From a virus: a DNA stretch of 37,450 nt. The notes beneath the pieces are model-generated. The model saw only the letters and a list, made by a program, of their open reading frames with translations, had not been told where the DNA came from and did not search any database. The stretch lies in IMG/VR virus record IMGVR_UViG_3300006079_000001, positions 1-37,450 of that record; one strand, given 5' to 3'. The position numbers and the translations under genes were made by a program. Below, in pieces: positions 7,782 to 16,299 of the stretch (its first letter is position 1; every line of letters starts with the position of its first letter).

Positions 7782-8444
7782 ATGAACTTATTAAATTCAT
7801 TCTTGTTGGATTGCTGCCCACTTGCCACAAGTCTTACAGACATCCCGGCATCAGTATGCCCGGAGAACATGGGGCAAATCCAAAGATATTGGTTTGTTCG
7901 TAAAGGTGAGGTTATTTGGGATACGGCAGTACCTGCAAATAACGTACCTGCAACTATCGCGGCATTATCTCCAACTGTATTAGCAGGATGGACAATTCTA
8001 TTTGCTGCTGCTGATGATACGCATGTAGTTCCAAGTCCATTAATCGGAGGTGAGAGCACTTTAACCGGGGGCTCAACTATTACTCAGGGAGGTGGAGACA
8101 ACTCAACTCTATCAGGGACTACATTGGTTAATGGGATTAATCCTACTGATGGCTCTGCAAGATTCGACAGCTTAACAGGACCACAGATTGCGGCGTTCCG
8201 TACATTAGCATGTGAGGGCACAGGGCTTGAGGTTTATCTAATCAATCAGCAAGGACTTATCTGGGGACAGCAAGTAGGTGATTTATTCACTGGATTTGAT
8301 GTATCAAATGTAGTGCTGGGATCTATGACAAATGCAGGGTTTGGTACAAGAGATATGAATACTATGACTTTTCAGCTGGATTTTGATTATGACGAGACTA
8401 AAGCAGCAGTAACACCAACGGACTTTAACGCCTTAACTGTATAA
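7782..8444 (+). CDS. Putative major tail-like structural protein
   Basis: A 220-aa beta-rich protein. The start MNLLNSFLLDCCPLATSL is followed by RYWFVRKGEVIWDT, a Gly/Thr/Ser-rich loop (about 90-115) and a C-terminal block (FDVSNVVLGSMTNAGFGT, then TMTFQLDFDYDET) that has the look of tail tube or capsid-associated subunits in Bacteroidetes phages. No other good candidate for the tail tube protein is found at the usual place just before the chaperones, which makes this one worth considering, although before the portal would be an unusual location. This is an inference from composition and elimination. Confidence 0.45.
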   Translation: MNLLNSFLLDCCPLATSLTDIPASVCPENMGQIQRYWFVRKGEVIWDTAVPANNVPATIAALSPTVLAGWTILFAAADDTHVVPSPLIGGESTLTGGSTITQGGGDNSTLSGTTLVNGINPTDGSARFDSLTGPQIAAFRTLACEGTGLEVYLINQQGLIWGQQVGDLFTGFDVSNVVLGSMTNAGFGTRDMNTMTFQLDFDYDETKAAVTPTDFNALTV

Positions 8445-8445
8445 G

Positions 8446-8646
8446 ATGGCTAAGCCTACAACAGTAAAACTAAAAACAAAAACAGGAGCATGCGCAGAAT
8501 TGACATTAGCGCATGCTCAAGCTGTTTTGCAGAAACAGGAGGAGCAAAATAGGGATGATTGGGAGTTGTGTTCTAAAAAATATATATTTATAGAGAATGT
8601 TATTAAACGAAAGCCAAATAATAAAGCTGATAAAAAGCAAAAATAA
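8446..8646 (+). CDS. Small basic hypothetical protein
   Basis: A 66-aa Lys-rich protein beginning MAKPTTVKLKTKTGACAEL, one base after the stop of the previous gene. The C-terminal 15 residues are very basic (KRKPNNKADKKQK). It overlaps the portal reading frame by 50 bases if the earliest portal ATG is used. Position suggests a virion or assembly role; nothing specific can be said. Confidence 0.55.
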   Translation: MAKPTTVKLKTKTGACAELTLAHAQAVLQKQEEQNRDDWELCSKKYIFIENVIKRKPNNKADKKQK

Positions 8647-10327
8647 TCAGTTGGGTGTAATGATGTCCTATGAAAGTAGGTTAAAAGTTATGTCCGAACC
8701 ATTGTTTTTTAGAGAGCTAGAGAGTGAGCAAGGTTGGTCAGAGATAAAACTGGCTATCAGGAATAGCATAACTCAGGAAAAATATCAAAGGGTACTAAAT
8801 TATTTTAGCTATCCCTTGGCAATCGTATCTATAAGCGATGATATTATAGAAGACCTAAACAGGGTTTTTAATGGTAGAAACGCAAATTTTAACATACAAT
8901 ACCCCAATAAGCGTGCAGAGTCTCAGGCTACCGACATACTCTATAAGGTTAATACACGCAAATATGTAGAGGCAGTTGGTAGGCGAGCATTTAAGTGCAA
9001 ACCTCAGACTATTGTAGTTGTTGACAAAGACGACCAGGGGATACCTTACTACATTACTATTGAACTTGACAAGCTTATGGGCTATGAGCTTACAGATTGT
9101 AAGAGCAAGTTTAAGTATATTGTATTTCATCATTCAGAGGGTTTAGATGAAATGGGTGAGTATAAAAAGATAGCTTTTTATGATGAGGAATTTTATAGAG
9201 TTATAGAGGTTAGAGATAGTAAATATAGTGTAACCGTAGAAATCCCTCATAACCTAGGGTACTGCCCTGCCAGATGGTTTGTAGATGATTCTCTTAACAC
9301 AAAAGATGATGTTAAGCGCTTTTCGCCTCTGGCTAAGGTATTAGGTAGTATGTCCGAGTGGCAACAGTTCCACGCATACAGCTACTACGCTGAGCATTAC
9401 GGAGTTTTTCCCGTTGTTGAATATGCTGCAGCAGTTTGTGAAGATGAATACTGTGTTAATGGCATGGTTTCGGAGCCTATGGAAAATGGCGAAATGTCCA
9501 CACCTACAAGCTGCGGCACATGCTCAGCTAACAAGTTTAGCGGCGCAGGCACAGCTATAAAAATAAATCCTAAGATTGACAATGATGAAAATGACGTATC
9601 AGGGTATTTTCGGTTTATTTCCCCCCCTACTGGAAATTTAGAGTTTGAGCAGACAAAGCAGAACCATAGAGAGAATTTTATCAAAGTCAACACCACAGGC
9701 TTCAATGATACTATCAACAAGGAGGCTGTAAATGCTGATCAGGTCCGGTCGCTTATGGAGGATAGAAAAAAACCTTTACTCAAGCTTGCCGGGATACTTA
9801 ACAGGGTACATAAGTGGTTAGTGGAAACATGTATAAAACTGGCTATTGATGCTGATTGCAAGGTCCATGCGAATTATGGAACTGAGTGGTTTTTACTTAC
9901 AGAGGCACAGTTGCAAGAGCTTTTCGTAGGTGCAAAGGTGGCAGGTATGCCTGAGTCAGAGATAGACCAGATATACAAGCTGCTTATTGAAACCAAATAC
10001 AAAGGGGATCCACAGACAGTACATAAATTAATGATTGAGAACAACCTTAACCCTGCACCATATAGCACAGTAGATGAGTGCTACAAGAAAAAAGAACAAG
10101 GGGTAATGAGTGCAGAGGATTTGTACATAAAGGCAAATTTTACTAAATTCGTTAGCAAGTTTGAGCGAGAGAATGGTAGTATAGTAGAATTTGGGTCTGA
10201 TATTACTTTTCAACAGAAAATAGACATTATTTATAACACATTCAAAAATTACGTAAAAGATGAAAAAGAGCAAGATGATAACGGGGAACCTATCAGGGAG
10301 CAAGGAGCTCAAGCAGCTGATGACTGA
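8597..10327 (+). CDS. Portal protein
   Basis: Large head protein of 576 aa between terminase and scaffold/capsid genes, the standard portal position. The N-terminal half contains the mixed wing-like segment (IPYYITIELDKLMGY, ADCKSKFKYIVFHH-like strands), followed by the HNLGYCPARWF region and a long C-terminal helical domain (VNADQVRSLMEDRKKPLLKL) typical of portal stems and crowns. The portal is the dodecameric ring through which DNA enters and the tail attaches. Four clustered Cys pairs (EDEYCVNGM, TSCGTCSA) in the middle are unusual. An alternative start at ATG 8660 would remove most of the overlap with the gene upstream. Family is inferred from position, size and pattern. Confidence 0.75.
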   Translation: MLLNESQIIKLIKSKNNQLGVMMSYESRLKVMSEPLFFRELESEQGWSEIKLAIRNSITQEKYQRVLNYFSYPLAIVSISDDIIEDLNRVFNGRNANFNIQYPNKRAESQATDILYKVNTRKYVEAVGRRAFKCKPQTIVVVDKDDQGIPYYITIELDKLMGYELTDCKSKFKYIVFHHSEGLDEMGEYKKIAFYDEEFYRVIEVRDSKYSVTVEIPHNLGYCPARWFVDDSLNTKDDVKRFSPLAKVLGSMSEWQQFHAYSYYAEHYGVFPVVEYAAAVCEDEYCVNGMVSEPMENGEMSTPTSCGTCSANKFSGAGTAIKINPKIDNDENDVSGYFRFISPPTGNLEFEQTKQNHRENFIKVNTTGFNDTINKEAVNADQVRSLMEDRKKPLLKLAGILNRVHKWLVETCIKLAIDADCKVHANYGTEWFLLTEAQLQELFVGAKVAGMPESEIDQIYKLLIETKYKGDPQTVHKLMIENNLNPAPYSTVDECYKKKEQGVMSAEDLYIKANFTKFVSKFERENGSIVEFGSDITFQQKIDIIYNTFKNYVKDEKEQDDNGEPIREQGAQAADD

Positions 10328-10712
10328 TTATCCTAACCATTCATTTCCTGTAGAGATTCCAGAGTATAACCAAACTGCATACAATTTTATAGGTGTGCGT
10401 GCAAAAAACACAGGGCTTAACCAAGTGTTGCAAGTGCATCAGTTTTGTAAAAGCTCTGCAGACTGGAGTAGGTTAAAAGACGAATTTAAAACACCTCAAT
10501 CATTAGGTAATTATCACAGTGTAATAATGATACACAACCCTACTGTAGTGTCAAAGCCGGCATTTAAGCCTGCCACAGATGTACCAAAAAAGAAGAGGGT
10601 AACACCTCCACTTAAAAAAAAAATAGTTAGCATGATTGATGAGGGTGCATCTTCGGATGTCATTGCAGAGGAGTTAGGGCTATCAGTCAAGCAAGTAGAA
10701 AACAACATTTAA
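10320..10712 (+). CDS. Hypothetical protein with C-terminal HTH-like helix
   Basis: A 130-aa protein starting MTDYPNHSFPVEIPEY. The frame is open upstream and includes an ATG at 10260, but ATG 10320 is preferred since it overlaps the portal stop by only eight bases and has AAGGAG upstream (10302-10307, 12 bases away). The C-terminus (KKKIVSMIDEGASSDVIAEELGLSVKQVEN) has the three-helix look of a homeodomain-like HTH, preceded by a basic linker. In this position it may be a head assembly factor rather than a transcription regulator; a DNA-binding role at the portal or in packaging is possible. Confidence 0.55.
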   Translation: MTDYPNHSFPVEIPEYNQTAYNFIGVRAKNTGLNQVLQVHQFCKSSADWSRLKDEFKTPQSLGNYHSVIMIHNPTVVSKPAFKPATDVPKKKRVTPPLKKKIVSMIDEGASSDVIAEELGLSVKQVENNI

Positions 10713-10738
10713 TAACATTCAAACATAATAGAGACGTT

Positions 10739-11635
10739 ATGCAGCAAGATTTTAAGGATAAATTATCACAGGACAAGACATTACAGGCACAGGTATTGGA
10801 TGTGCTCAAAGGTACAGATGTAGGAAAAGCCTATGCAGAGACAATTGCAAGGAATTATTTTGAGGAGAACATTAGCCAGGAGCATAAAAAGATTTATGAC
10901 TTTGTGGATAATGCTCTGACAGGTGCAGGACTTGAAAAGCCGCAGGGAGTAAAGACCTCTGAATGGGCAAAGATGATAGCTGAGCAAAATAAGGAACTAA
11001 CTGAAAAGTTAAGCAGTTTAAAGAGTAACACTAATCCGGATGAAACGTTAAAGAAATTAGAGGAGCTAAAGGCTAAGCACAAAAAGGAAAAGTCAGAGCT
11101 AACAACTACAGCACAAAAGCAGATAGAAGATAGGGAAAGTATAATAAATACCCTAAGAACAAAAGAACGTGACTTGTTTAGAAAAGGGGATGTACAAAAA
11201 GCTATAAGTAGTTTAGAATTTAACAAGGGATTAGGGGAATCTTTATTAAATGACATTATAGAAATGAAAACCCAGACATTGATAAGCAATGCAATGGAGG
11301 AGGATGGCAAGACTATTTGGTGTAAGCCTGATGGTACAGCCTACAAAGATGGCATATTAAATGCGTCTTTAGAGTTTATCCTCAAAGCAGAGCTGCAGTC
11401 TGTACTACATACAAATGCCGCAGGAGGTGGAGCAGGGAATGCGCCAACTGTATCAGGAGATTTTAACGGGGCTCAGGTTATCATGCAGGAGACTACTTTT
11501 AAAACTCAAGAACAATTTTTATCAGAGTTTGATAAGATAGCCCAGAGGAAAGGGATTCCAAAGGGAGATGATTACAACAAATTATACTGGAATGCTTTTG
11601 ATAGGTACAATGTAAAAGACCTAAGAGAGTTCTAG
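10739..11635 (+). CDS. Probable capsid scaffolding protein
   Basis: A 298-aa protein immediately upstream of the major capsid gene. Residues about 75-150 are a charged coiled coil (AEQNKELTEKLSSL, LKKLEELKAKHKKEKSEL), and a Gly/Ala-rich segment (NAAGGGAGNAP, about 224-235) separates it from a C-terminal helical part (FLSEFDKIAQRKGIPKG). Scaffold proteins guide procapsid assembly and leave before or during packaging. Coiled-coil content and position are diagnostic; no protease motif is seen in or beside it. Confidence 0.75.
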   Translation: MQQDFKDKLSQDKTLQAQVLDVLKGTDVGKAYAETIARNYFEENISQEHKKIYDFVDNALTGAGLEKPQGVKTSEWAKMIAEQNKELTEKLSSLKSNTNPDETLKKLEELKAKHKKEKSELTTTAQKQIEDRESIINTLRTKERDLFRKGDVQKAISSLEFNKGLGESLLNDIIEMKTQTLISNAMEEDGKTIWCKPDGTAYKDGILNASLEFILKAELQSVLHTNAAGGGAGNAPTVSGDFNGAQVIMQETTFKTQEQFLSEFDKIAQRKGIPKGDDYNKLYWNAFDRYNVKDLREF

Positions 11636-11652
11636 TAAAAACATTTTATACA

Positions 11653-12696
11653 ATGTCAATAGTAAATTTAAAAAAGCAAAATGCAAGAGGTGTCTATCCC
11701 TCATTACTTGATAGACAAGAACTAAGACAGCAAGAATATGGATTCATTGATTTAGCGCTAAAAGGTACAGCCGGAATTATGACCGGTGTAAATCAGGGCA
11801 TAGTCTCACAGAGTTGGGGCGCACCTGCTACGCAAATTCCTGTATTTTCAAAGAACATTACAGCCGCAACAGTAGGGACAATGACCTGCGCTTTTCCTAA
11901 TAAGGATGCTACCGCTGACCTAGTTAATGTGACCTTTGTAAAAGCACACACAGGATTTAGAATTATTCCAAGATTAACGGACCAATCGGACATAGTTTCA
12001 GAGGCTCAGGATTTCATGCGTCAATTTTCAGACGCTGAGGAGGGGCTAGCTGACTTTTTGGAATCTCAAATACTTGCAGCCATTGATGCAGCAAAATCAA
12101 CTACTTATAACTCTGCATTTGTGGGTTTAGGTGCTAAGTACACATTGTTGGCTGATGCTTTGCAAGTAGCTGCAATTGATGTGCCTTTCTTCTTGAATGA
12201 TGCTAAAAGCATACTAGCAGCTGATGACTTACCACGCACAGGACTTGAGGTCATTGGTGACGCACAGCTAGCTAGTTTTGTACAACAGTACGTAAATCAA
12301 GGATCTGCAAACTCCAATAACACTCAGTTCCAATTTGCTGGCTACATGTTTGGTTATTCAAACACTACCGCTACAAGTGCAGGGGCAGTGTCTACGGGGT
12401 ATATTATGCCTGCTGGTTCTGTAGGAATTATTGCTAAGACATCCCCGGATGCTCAAGCTAACAGACAGAGTATGTCTGATGGTGTTCGTTGGTCTGTAGA
12501 AAGTTCTGATTTGATGGGCTTAGACATGGATATGATGGTTAAAGATAGTTGTGAGGATGTATCAGCTATAACCGGAAATGCAGACGATACCAACGCACTT
12601 GTGAAAAATGTGCAAATCGGAATAAATATAGCAATCGTAACGCCATACAACACAGGCACAAACGGAGGTATCAAGAAATTTGATTATCTACCGTAA
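11653..12696 (+). CDS. Major capsid protein (HK97-fold candidate)
   Basis: A 347-aa protein following the scaffold gene, with features of HK97-type capsid proteins: N-terminal arm (about 1-50, QELRQQEYGFIDLALKG), a long helix with LADFLESQILAAIDAAKST (spine-like), and C-terminal beta strands ending in VQIGINIAIVTPYN. No maturation protease or large delta domain is present. It is the only gene in the head region with a strong terminator right after it, which suits a highly expressed capsid gene. Assignment rests on order, length and pattern. Confidence 0.8.
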   Translation: MSIVNLKKQNARGVYPSLLDRQELRQQEYGFIDLALKGTAGIMTGVNQGIVSQSWGAPATQIPVFSKNITAATVGTMTCAFPNKDATADLVNVTFVKAHTGFRIIPRLTDQSDIVSEAQDFMRQFSDAEEGLADFLESQILAAIDAAKSTTYNSAFVGLGAKYTLLADALQVAAIDVPFFLNDAKSILAADDLPRTGLEVIGDAQLASFVQQYVNQGSANSNNTQFQFAGYMFGYSNTTATSAGAVSTGYIMPAGSVGIIAKTSPDAQANRQSMSDGVRWSVESSDLMGLDMDMMVKDSCEDVSAITGNADDTNALVKNVQIGINIAIVTPYNTGTNGGIKKFDYLP

Positions 12697-12723
12697 TAAT
12701 GTTTATTTTTGAATGTTAAAAAA

Positions 12724-12756
12724 GGGGGCAGTATGTCCATGCTGCCTTTTTTTTTT
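12724..12756 (+). terminator. Intrinsic terminator after major capsid gene
   Basis: GGCAGTAT (12727-12734) pairs with ATGCTGCC (12739-12746) around a four-base loop, with one T-G pair; outer G/T and A/T pairs extend it into an A tract before and ten T after (12747-12756). It stands 27 bases after the capsid stop and 13 before the next gene, so part of the transcript probably ends here while read-through feeds the neck and tail genes. Confidence 0.85.
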
Positions 12757-12769
12757 ATAATATAGTAAT

Positions 12770-13909
12770 ATGTTTGATAACCGAGTTATTGCAGAATTAA
12801 AGAAAGTGATAGGATGGAAAGACCACTGGGATCTAACAGAGATACCGACCTTGCCTGCGTCCTTAACGGGTACAGAGTCCGGGCAGTACTACCAAGACTA
12901 CCACCCAACTGTAAGACTTGATTATATTCAGGCATTACTACCATCTAATTATGCGTTAGAAACGTTCTTAGATGATATAGAAACCTCAGCTTTAAGCCAG
13001 CTACTTGAGAAATTAGTAGTACAAAAGAAGCTGAATAATGCAGGCATGGACCTTGCAAGGAATAACCTTATCTATGATAATGTCTTAAAAAATAAGCCAA
13101 TTATTAATGAGTCAAGGTTTGTAGGCATAGAGTTTTGCATGCAACCAGAAATAGGGCTTAGGGCGATGATTCACAGAATAGGACTATATCTTACTGCAGC
13201 ACAGCCTACATTAACTCTATATTTATACAATTCTATGCAGGAGTCAGTAGTATCTACTTTTACATTTACCTCTACCTCTGCAAACTCATTCACTTGGTTA
13301 TCTGAAAATGTCATATTAGACTATTCAGATGGTACAGGGTCAGAGGCTGGGGTATGGTATCTTGGATATTATCAAGACGACCTGATCGGTCAAGCTATTC
13401 AGTATGATTCTTTAAACTGGAAAAATGGATATTGCAGAACATGCGACAAGGGAGCAAGGAGCGCAAAGTACAATACTATTAGTAAGTATGTAGATATGTC
13501 TCCTTTCTATATTGATGCAACAAAGGTACCTGCAGTGGGTACTATGTTTGATACCGGTGATATGATTTATACCTATGATAATAATTATGGATTTAATTTT
13601 AACCTCTCTATCAAGTGCAATCTTACTCAATTTTGGATAGATAACAGAGCTACAATGACAAATGCACTAGGTAAAATAGTTGCTCTAAAAGTCCTTGAGA
13701 TGATGAAAGCAAGTAGCCAAGTCAGCGCCATTGAGCAGAATGTACAGATTAATATAATCCGGGACCTGGAGGGAGATAGTGACACAAGACAGGTTCCTTT
13801 TTGGGCTCAGGTGGAGCGAGCGGTAAAGGCTACTAATTTGGACCAAGCCAACGTAAATAGTACATGTGTACCATGCGCACGAAAGGGTGCATCATACGGA
13901 GCAGTATAA
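12770..13909 (+). CDS. Putative head/neck structural protein, 379 aa
   Basis: I do not recognise the family. It follows the capsid gene, where head completion or connector proteins are normally encoded. N-terminal 110 residues look helical (RLDYIQALLPSNYALETFLDDI), while residues about 115-230 are beta-rich with FTFTSTSANSFTWL-like strands; the C-terminus carries two Cys pairs (CRTC near 223 and CVPC near 370). Its stop shares a base with the start of the following gene (TAATG), so the two are probably coupled. Confidence 0.6.
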   Translation: MFDNRVIAELKKVIGWKDHWDLTEIPTLPASLTGTESGQYYQDYHPTVRLDYIQALLPSNYALETFLDDIETSALSQLLEKLVVQKKLNNAGMDLARNNLIYDNVLKNKPIINESRFVGIEFCMQPEIGLRAMIHRIGLYLTAAQPTLTLYLYNSMQESVVSTFTFTSTSANSFTWLSENVILDYSDGTGSEAGVWYLGYYQDDLIGQAIQYDSLNWKNGYCRTCDKGARSAKYNTISKYVDMSPFYIDATKVPAVGTMFDTGDMIYTYDNNYGFNFNLSIKCNLTQFWIDNRATMTNALGKIVALKVLEMMKASSQVSAIEQNVQINIIRDLEGDSDTRQVPFWAQVERAVKATNLDQANVNSTCVPCARKGASYGAV

Positions 13910-14361
13910 TGGGATTTGATGACAGCATATTAGATGACCTGAAGAGGACAATATCAGAGATACAGGATGCTGTCAATGGTTCTATACAAGAGTCCATAGA
14001 CCAGAATAAACAGATAATAATGGAGCTGCAGACACAAGAGCAGATGTACCAGGGGATTGATTCCAAAGGTATAGACATAAAACCTGCCTATGCAAACTCT
14101 ACCATAAAGATAAAAAGGAATAAAGGACAGCCTACAGATAGGGTCACTTTATTTGATACGGGAGCATTTTACAACTCCTTAGAGATTATTGCAGGTAAAA
14201 ATGATGCAATAATTAGGACAATTATTAGCTATTCTGTATTTTTAGTGGATAGATATGCTGATATTTTGGGGCTTGATGATGAGAACTGGACTAAGTTTCT
14301 GAACAATTATACTATACCAACCATTAAAAAGAACTTTGATGATATTATTGCAAAATCCTAA
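13909..14361 (+). CDS. HK97 gp10-like head-tail connector/neck protein
   Basis: A 150-aa protein starting MGFDDSILDDLKRTISEIQD. The frame is open further upstream, but ATG 13909 overlaps the previous stop as TAATG and begins a clean helix. The middle contains the motif TLFDTGAFYNSLEI, typical of gp10-like neck proteins (LxDTGxLxxS), followed by the strands and helix of that family (SYSVFLVDRYADILGLDDEN). These proteins sit between portal and tail. Position immediately before the tail-completion-like gene supports the call. Confidence 0.7.
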   Translation: MGFDDSILDDLKRTISEIQDAVNGSIQESIDQNKQIIMELQTQEQMYQGIDSKGIDIKPAYANSTIKIKRNKGQPTDRVTLFDTGAFYNSLEIIAGKNDAIIRTIISYSVFLVDRYADILGLDDENWTKFLNNYTIPTIKKNFDDIIAKS

Positions 14362-14362
14362 C

Positions 14363-15619
14363 ATGCCCGTACCAGTTAATGCAGTGGAAATTGATGCTGC
14401 TATATTGGATATTAAGGCACACTTAGAGACAGGATTATCATGGTTGACAAATGGCTATGGTAGAACTTATAAGAACTTAGATGCTCGCAATGGGACTACA
14501 GTATTTTATCCTGAGGCTTACCTGGGGGAGCAGAACAACTCACATAGATATATCAACCTTTCCCCTGACAATGACAAGCAGGGGCAATGTTTTTTTTATG
14601 TGACCAAAGAGAATATATCACAGTTCCAGCCGGGCATGTATTCATTTTTGAGCTATGATACTGCTATTATTTTTTCTGTAAACATGGAGCTTATTAATGA
14701 GGCTCTATTGCGGACAGAAATCTATCAGCAGGTGCTAGTGTCACAGGTTAGGGATATATTAACCAGACAACTACTAGGGGCAGCCTATCAGCTAACGATA
14801 GCATCTGTAGACTTTCAATTTGATAATGTGTACAGTGAGTTTGATTTGGCAGATGCTCAGCAACTTGAAAAAGCCCCTTTATCACACTTTAGATTTAATT
14901 GCACAATCAAACTGCCTGAAACGTGCCCCGTTCCGGTTATAGAAACATGTTTTAGCATGGATTTAGATGGCGTAAATGAGTATATTGACTGTACAAATAA
15001 TTCAGCTTTTGACTTAGAACATACCTCTCCTATGTCTTTTTCTTGTTGGGTAAAATTTGATACCTTGAATATTATTCAAAGCATTCTGTACAAGTGGGAA
15101 CCTAGCCGGGGTATTTTCTTTTCGGTTCGGTCAACAGGAGAATTACAGCTACATTTGCAAAATAACGGAGGACTTAACGGGCTGATTATAACAAGTTCGG
15201 GCGCAAATATAACCCCGGGAAATTGGTATTTTTTATCTTGTACATACGACGGAAGCAACACACCCGCAGGCGTTAAATTTTACAAAAACGGTGCGTTATT
15301 AACAGGCAACACAACTACAGCAAACAGCCTAACAGGTACAATTATAAATACTCAGCCGGTGCATTTGGGAGAGTTGGAAAATGGGCTATTAAATAAGGTT
15401 TTATGGTGGAAAACAGAACTTTCTGCGGCTGAAATTATAAACTATTACAATGATAAAAATATAATTCCTAAGGTATCGGATTTAATACTTAGCACAGATA
15501 TAAATAACTCTACATTTAACGGGACAGAATGGGATATTCCAGACCTCACAGGAATTACCGCAGGATACACATCTATTAATATGGAGGCAGGGGATAGAGT
15601 AGAAGACTGTCCAATATAA
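14363..15619 (+). CDS. Neck/tail-completion protein fused to a LamG-like lectin domain
   Basis: A 418-aa two-domain protein. The N-terminal part (about 1-185) has the length, position and helical start (AVEIDAAILDIKAHLETGL) of tail terminator/completion proteins. Residues about 196-365 form a concanavalin A-like domain: FSMDLDGVNEYIDC, MSFSCWVKFD, GNWYFLSCTYDG and GVKFYKNGALLTG are the strands of the LamG_3 pattern, with a closing VLWWKTELSAAEIINYYN helix. A carbohydrate-binding domain on a neck protein would decorate the head-tail junction and may tether virions to polysaccharide. ATG 14363 is chosen over 14336 because it follows the upstream stop by one base. Confidence 0.65.
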   Translation: MPVPVNAVEIDAAILDIKAHLETGLSWLTNGYGRTYKNLDARNGTTVFYPEAYLGEQNNSHRYINLSPDNDKQGQCFFYVTKENISQFQPGMYSFLSYDTAIIFSVNMELINEALLRTEIYQQVLVSQVRDILTRQLLGAAYQLTIASVDFQFDNVYSEFDLADAQQLEKAPLSHFRFNCTIKLPETCPVPVIETCFSMDLDGVNEYIDCTNNSAFDLEHTSPMSFSCWVKFDTLNIIQSILYKWEPSRGIFFSVRSTGELQLHLQNNGGLNGLIITSSGANITPGNWYFLSCTYDGSNTPAGVKFYKNGALLTGNTTTANSLTGTIINTQPVHLGELENGLLNKVLWWKTELSAAEIINYYNDKNIIPKVSDLILSTDINNSTFNGTEWDIPDLTGITAGYTSINMEAGDRVEDCPI

Positions 15620-15630
15620 AAATATAAACA

Positions 15631-15891
15631 ATGGCACACAATAAATACTATGTAGTAAGCGCAAGTGACCCGGATTTAAAAGAAATTGAGTCTATTATCG
15701 TTGGGTTTCCAGACAATCAAAGATATTCAATAGATGGCAATCAAATAGTAATAAAACTGCATGAGCACGACCATAAGGCATACCCTTTCTTGTCTGACTA
15801 TCCAGAGCAGAATCATGATAGTATATTATTAACTATGAATACCCCCGAATGGAGCATAAACCCGATGTTATGGATAGATACTACACTATAA
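15631..15891 (+). CDS. Small tail-region protein, tandem paralogue copy 1
   Basis: An 86-aa protein with no recognised family, beginning MAHNKYYVVSASDPDLKEIE. Residues about 20-60 (NQRYSIDGNQIVIKLHEHDH, then KAYPFLSDYPEQNHDS) align with the next gene's product, which has VYSNDGETIEIKLLDGDF and YKFLENYIEHGQS at the matching places. The two genes share one base at TAATG. They probably arose by tandem duplication. Position before the chaperones suggests tail assembly or structure. Confidence 0.6.
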   Translation: MAHNKYYVVSASDPDLKEIESIIVGFPDNQRYSIDGNQIVIKLHEHDHKAYPFLSDYPEQNHDSILLTMNTPEWSINPMLWIDTTL

Positions 15892-16055
15892 TGAGCAATG
15901 ATAAGAATATTAAACAGATTGTTAATGTTTCAGAATATTGCGTATATAGCAATGATGGCGAAACAATAGAAATAAAGCTACTAGATGGGGATTTTTCAGA
16001 TTATAAATTCCTTGAAAATTATATAGAACATGGACAAAGTATTATTTTTAAATGA
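15891..16055 (+). CDS. Small tail-region protein, tandem paralogue copy 2
   Basis: A 54-aa protein starting MSNDKNIKQIVNVSEYCVYS at the TAATG overlap. It is a shorter relative of the previous gene's product, keeping the YSnDGxxIxIKL core and the YxFLxxYxEH segment but lacking the C-terminal third. The frame is open upstream to 15849 but that start would cut into the upstream gene. Function unknown. Confidence 0.55.
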   Translation: MSNDKNIKQIVNVSEYCVYSNDGETIEIKLLDGDFSDYKFLENYIEHGQSIIFK

Positions 16056-16299
16056 GTTTGTAGTGTTTTTTTTGGTTTTTTGGTGTCTTATGCTTATAAT
16101 GTACAAACAAAGCATACCAGTAAGAATGTATAACAAGTTTAGTTATAATTTTATAGACAAGTTGACCAATTGTGAATTTTGTATGGAGTTCCACACATCT
16201 ACTGCACTGGCTATCATCTTAGCCCTGCACGATCAGAATCATCTGATACTTTTATACGGTCCAATGTCTGCCGCACTATCCAATATATTAAACAAATGA
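16030..16299 (+). CDS. Small membrane protein with Cys motif
   Basis: An 89-aa protein with two membrane segments (FVVFFLVFWCLMLIMY near the N-terminus and TALAIILALHDQNHLILLYG near the C-terminus) separated by a loop containing LTNCEFCMEFHTS. The CxxC before a helix resembles DUF1360-like phage membrane proteins. It overlaps the preceding gene by 26 bases and the chaperone gene by 4 (ATGA). A membrane protein inside the tail module is unexpected; it might act at the host membrane during assembly or exclusion. Confidence 0.6.
   Translation: MDKVLFLNEFVVFFLVFWCLMLIMYKQSIPVRMYNKFSYNFIDKLTNCEFCMEFHTSTALAIILALHDQNHLILLYGPMSAALSNILNK

Noticed and set aside
12704-12711. TATTTTTG with TTTG 21 bases upstream, promoter-like
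   Set aside because: Spacing is too long and the start point would fall inside the terminator at 12724-12756.
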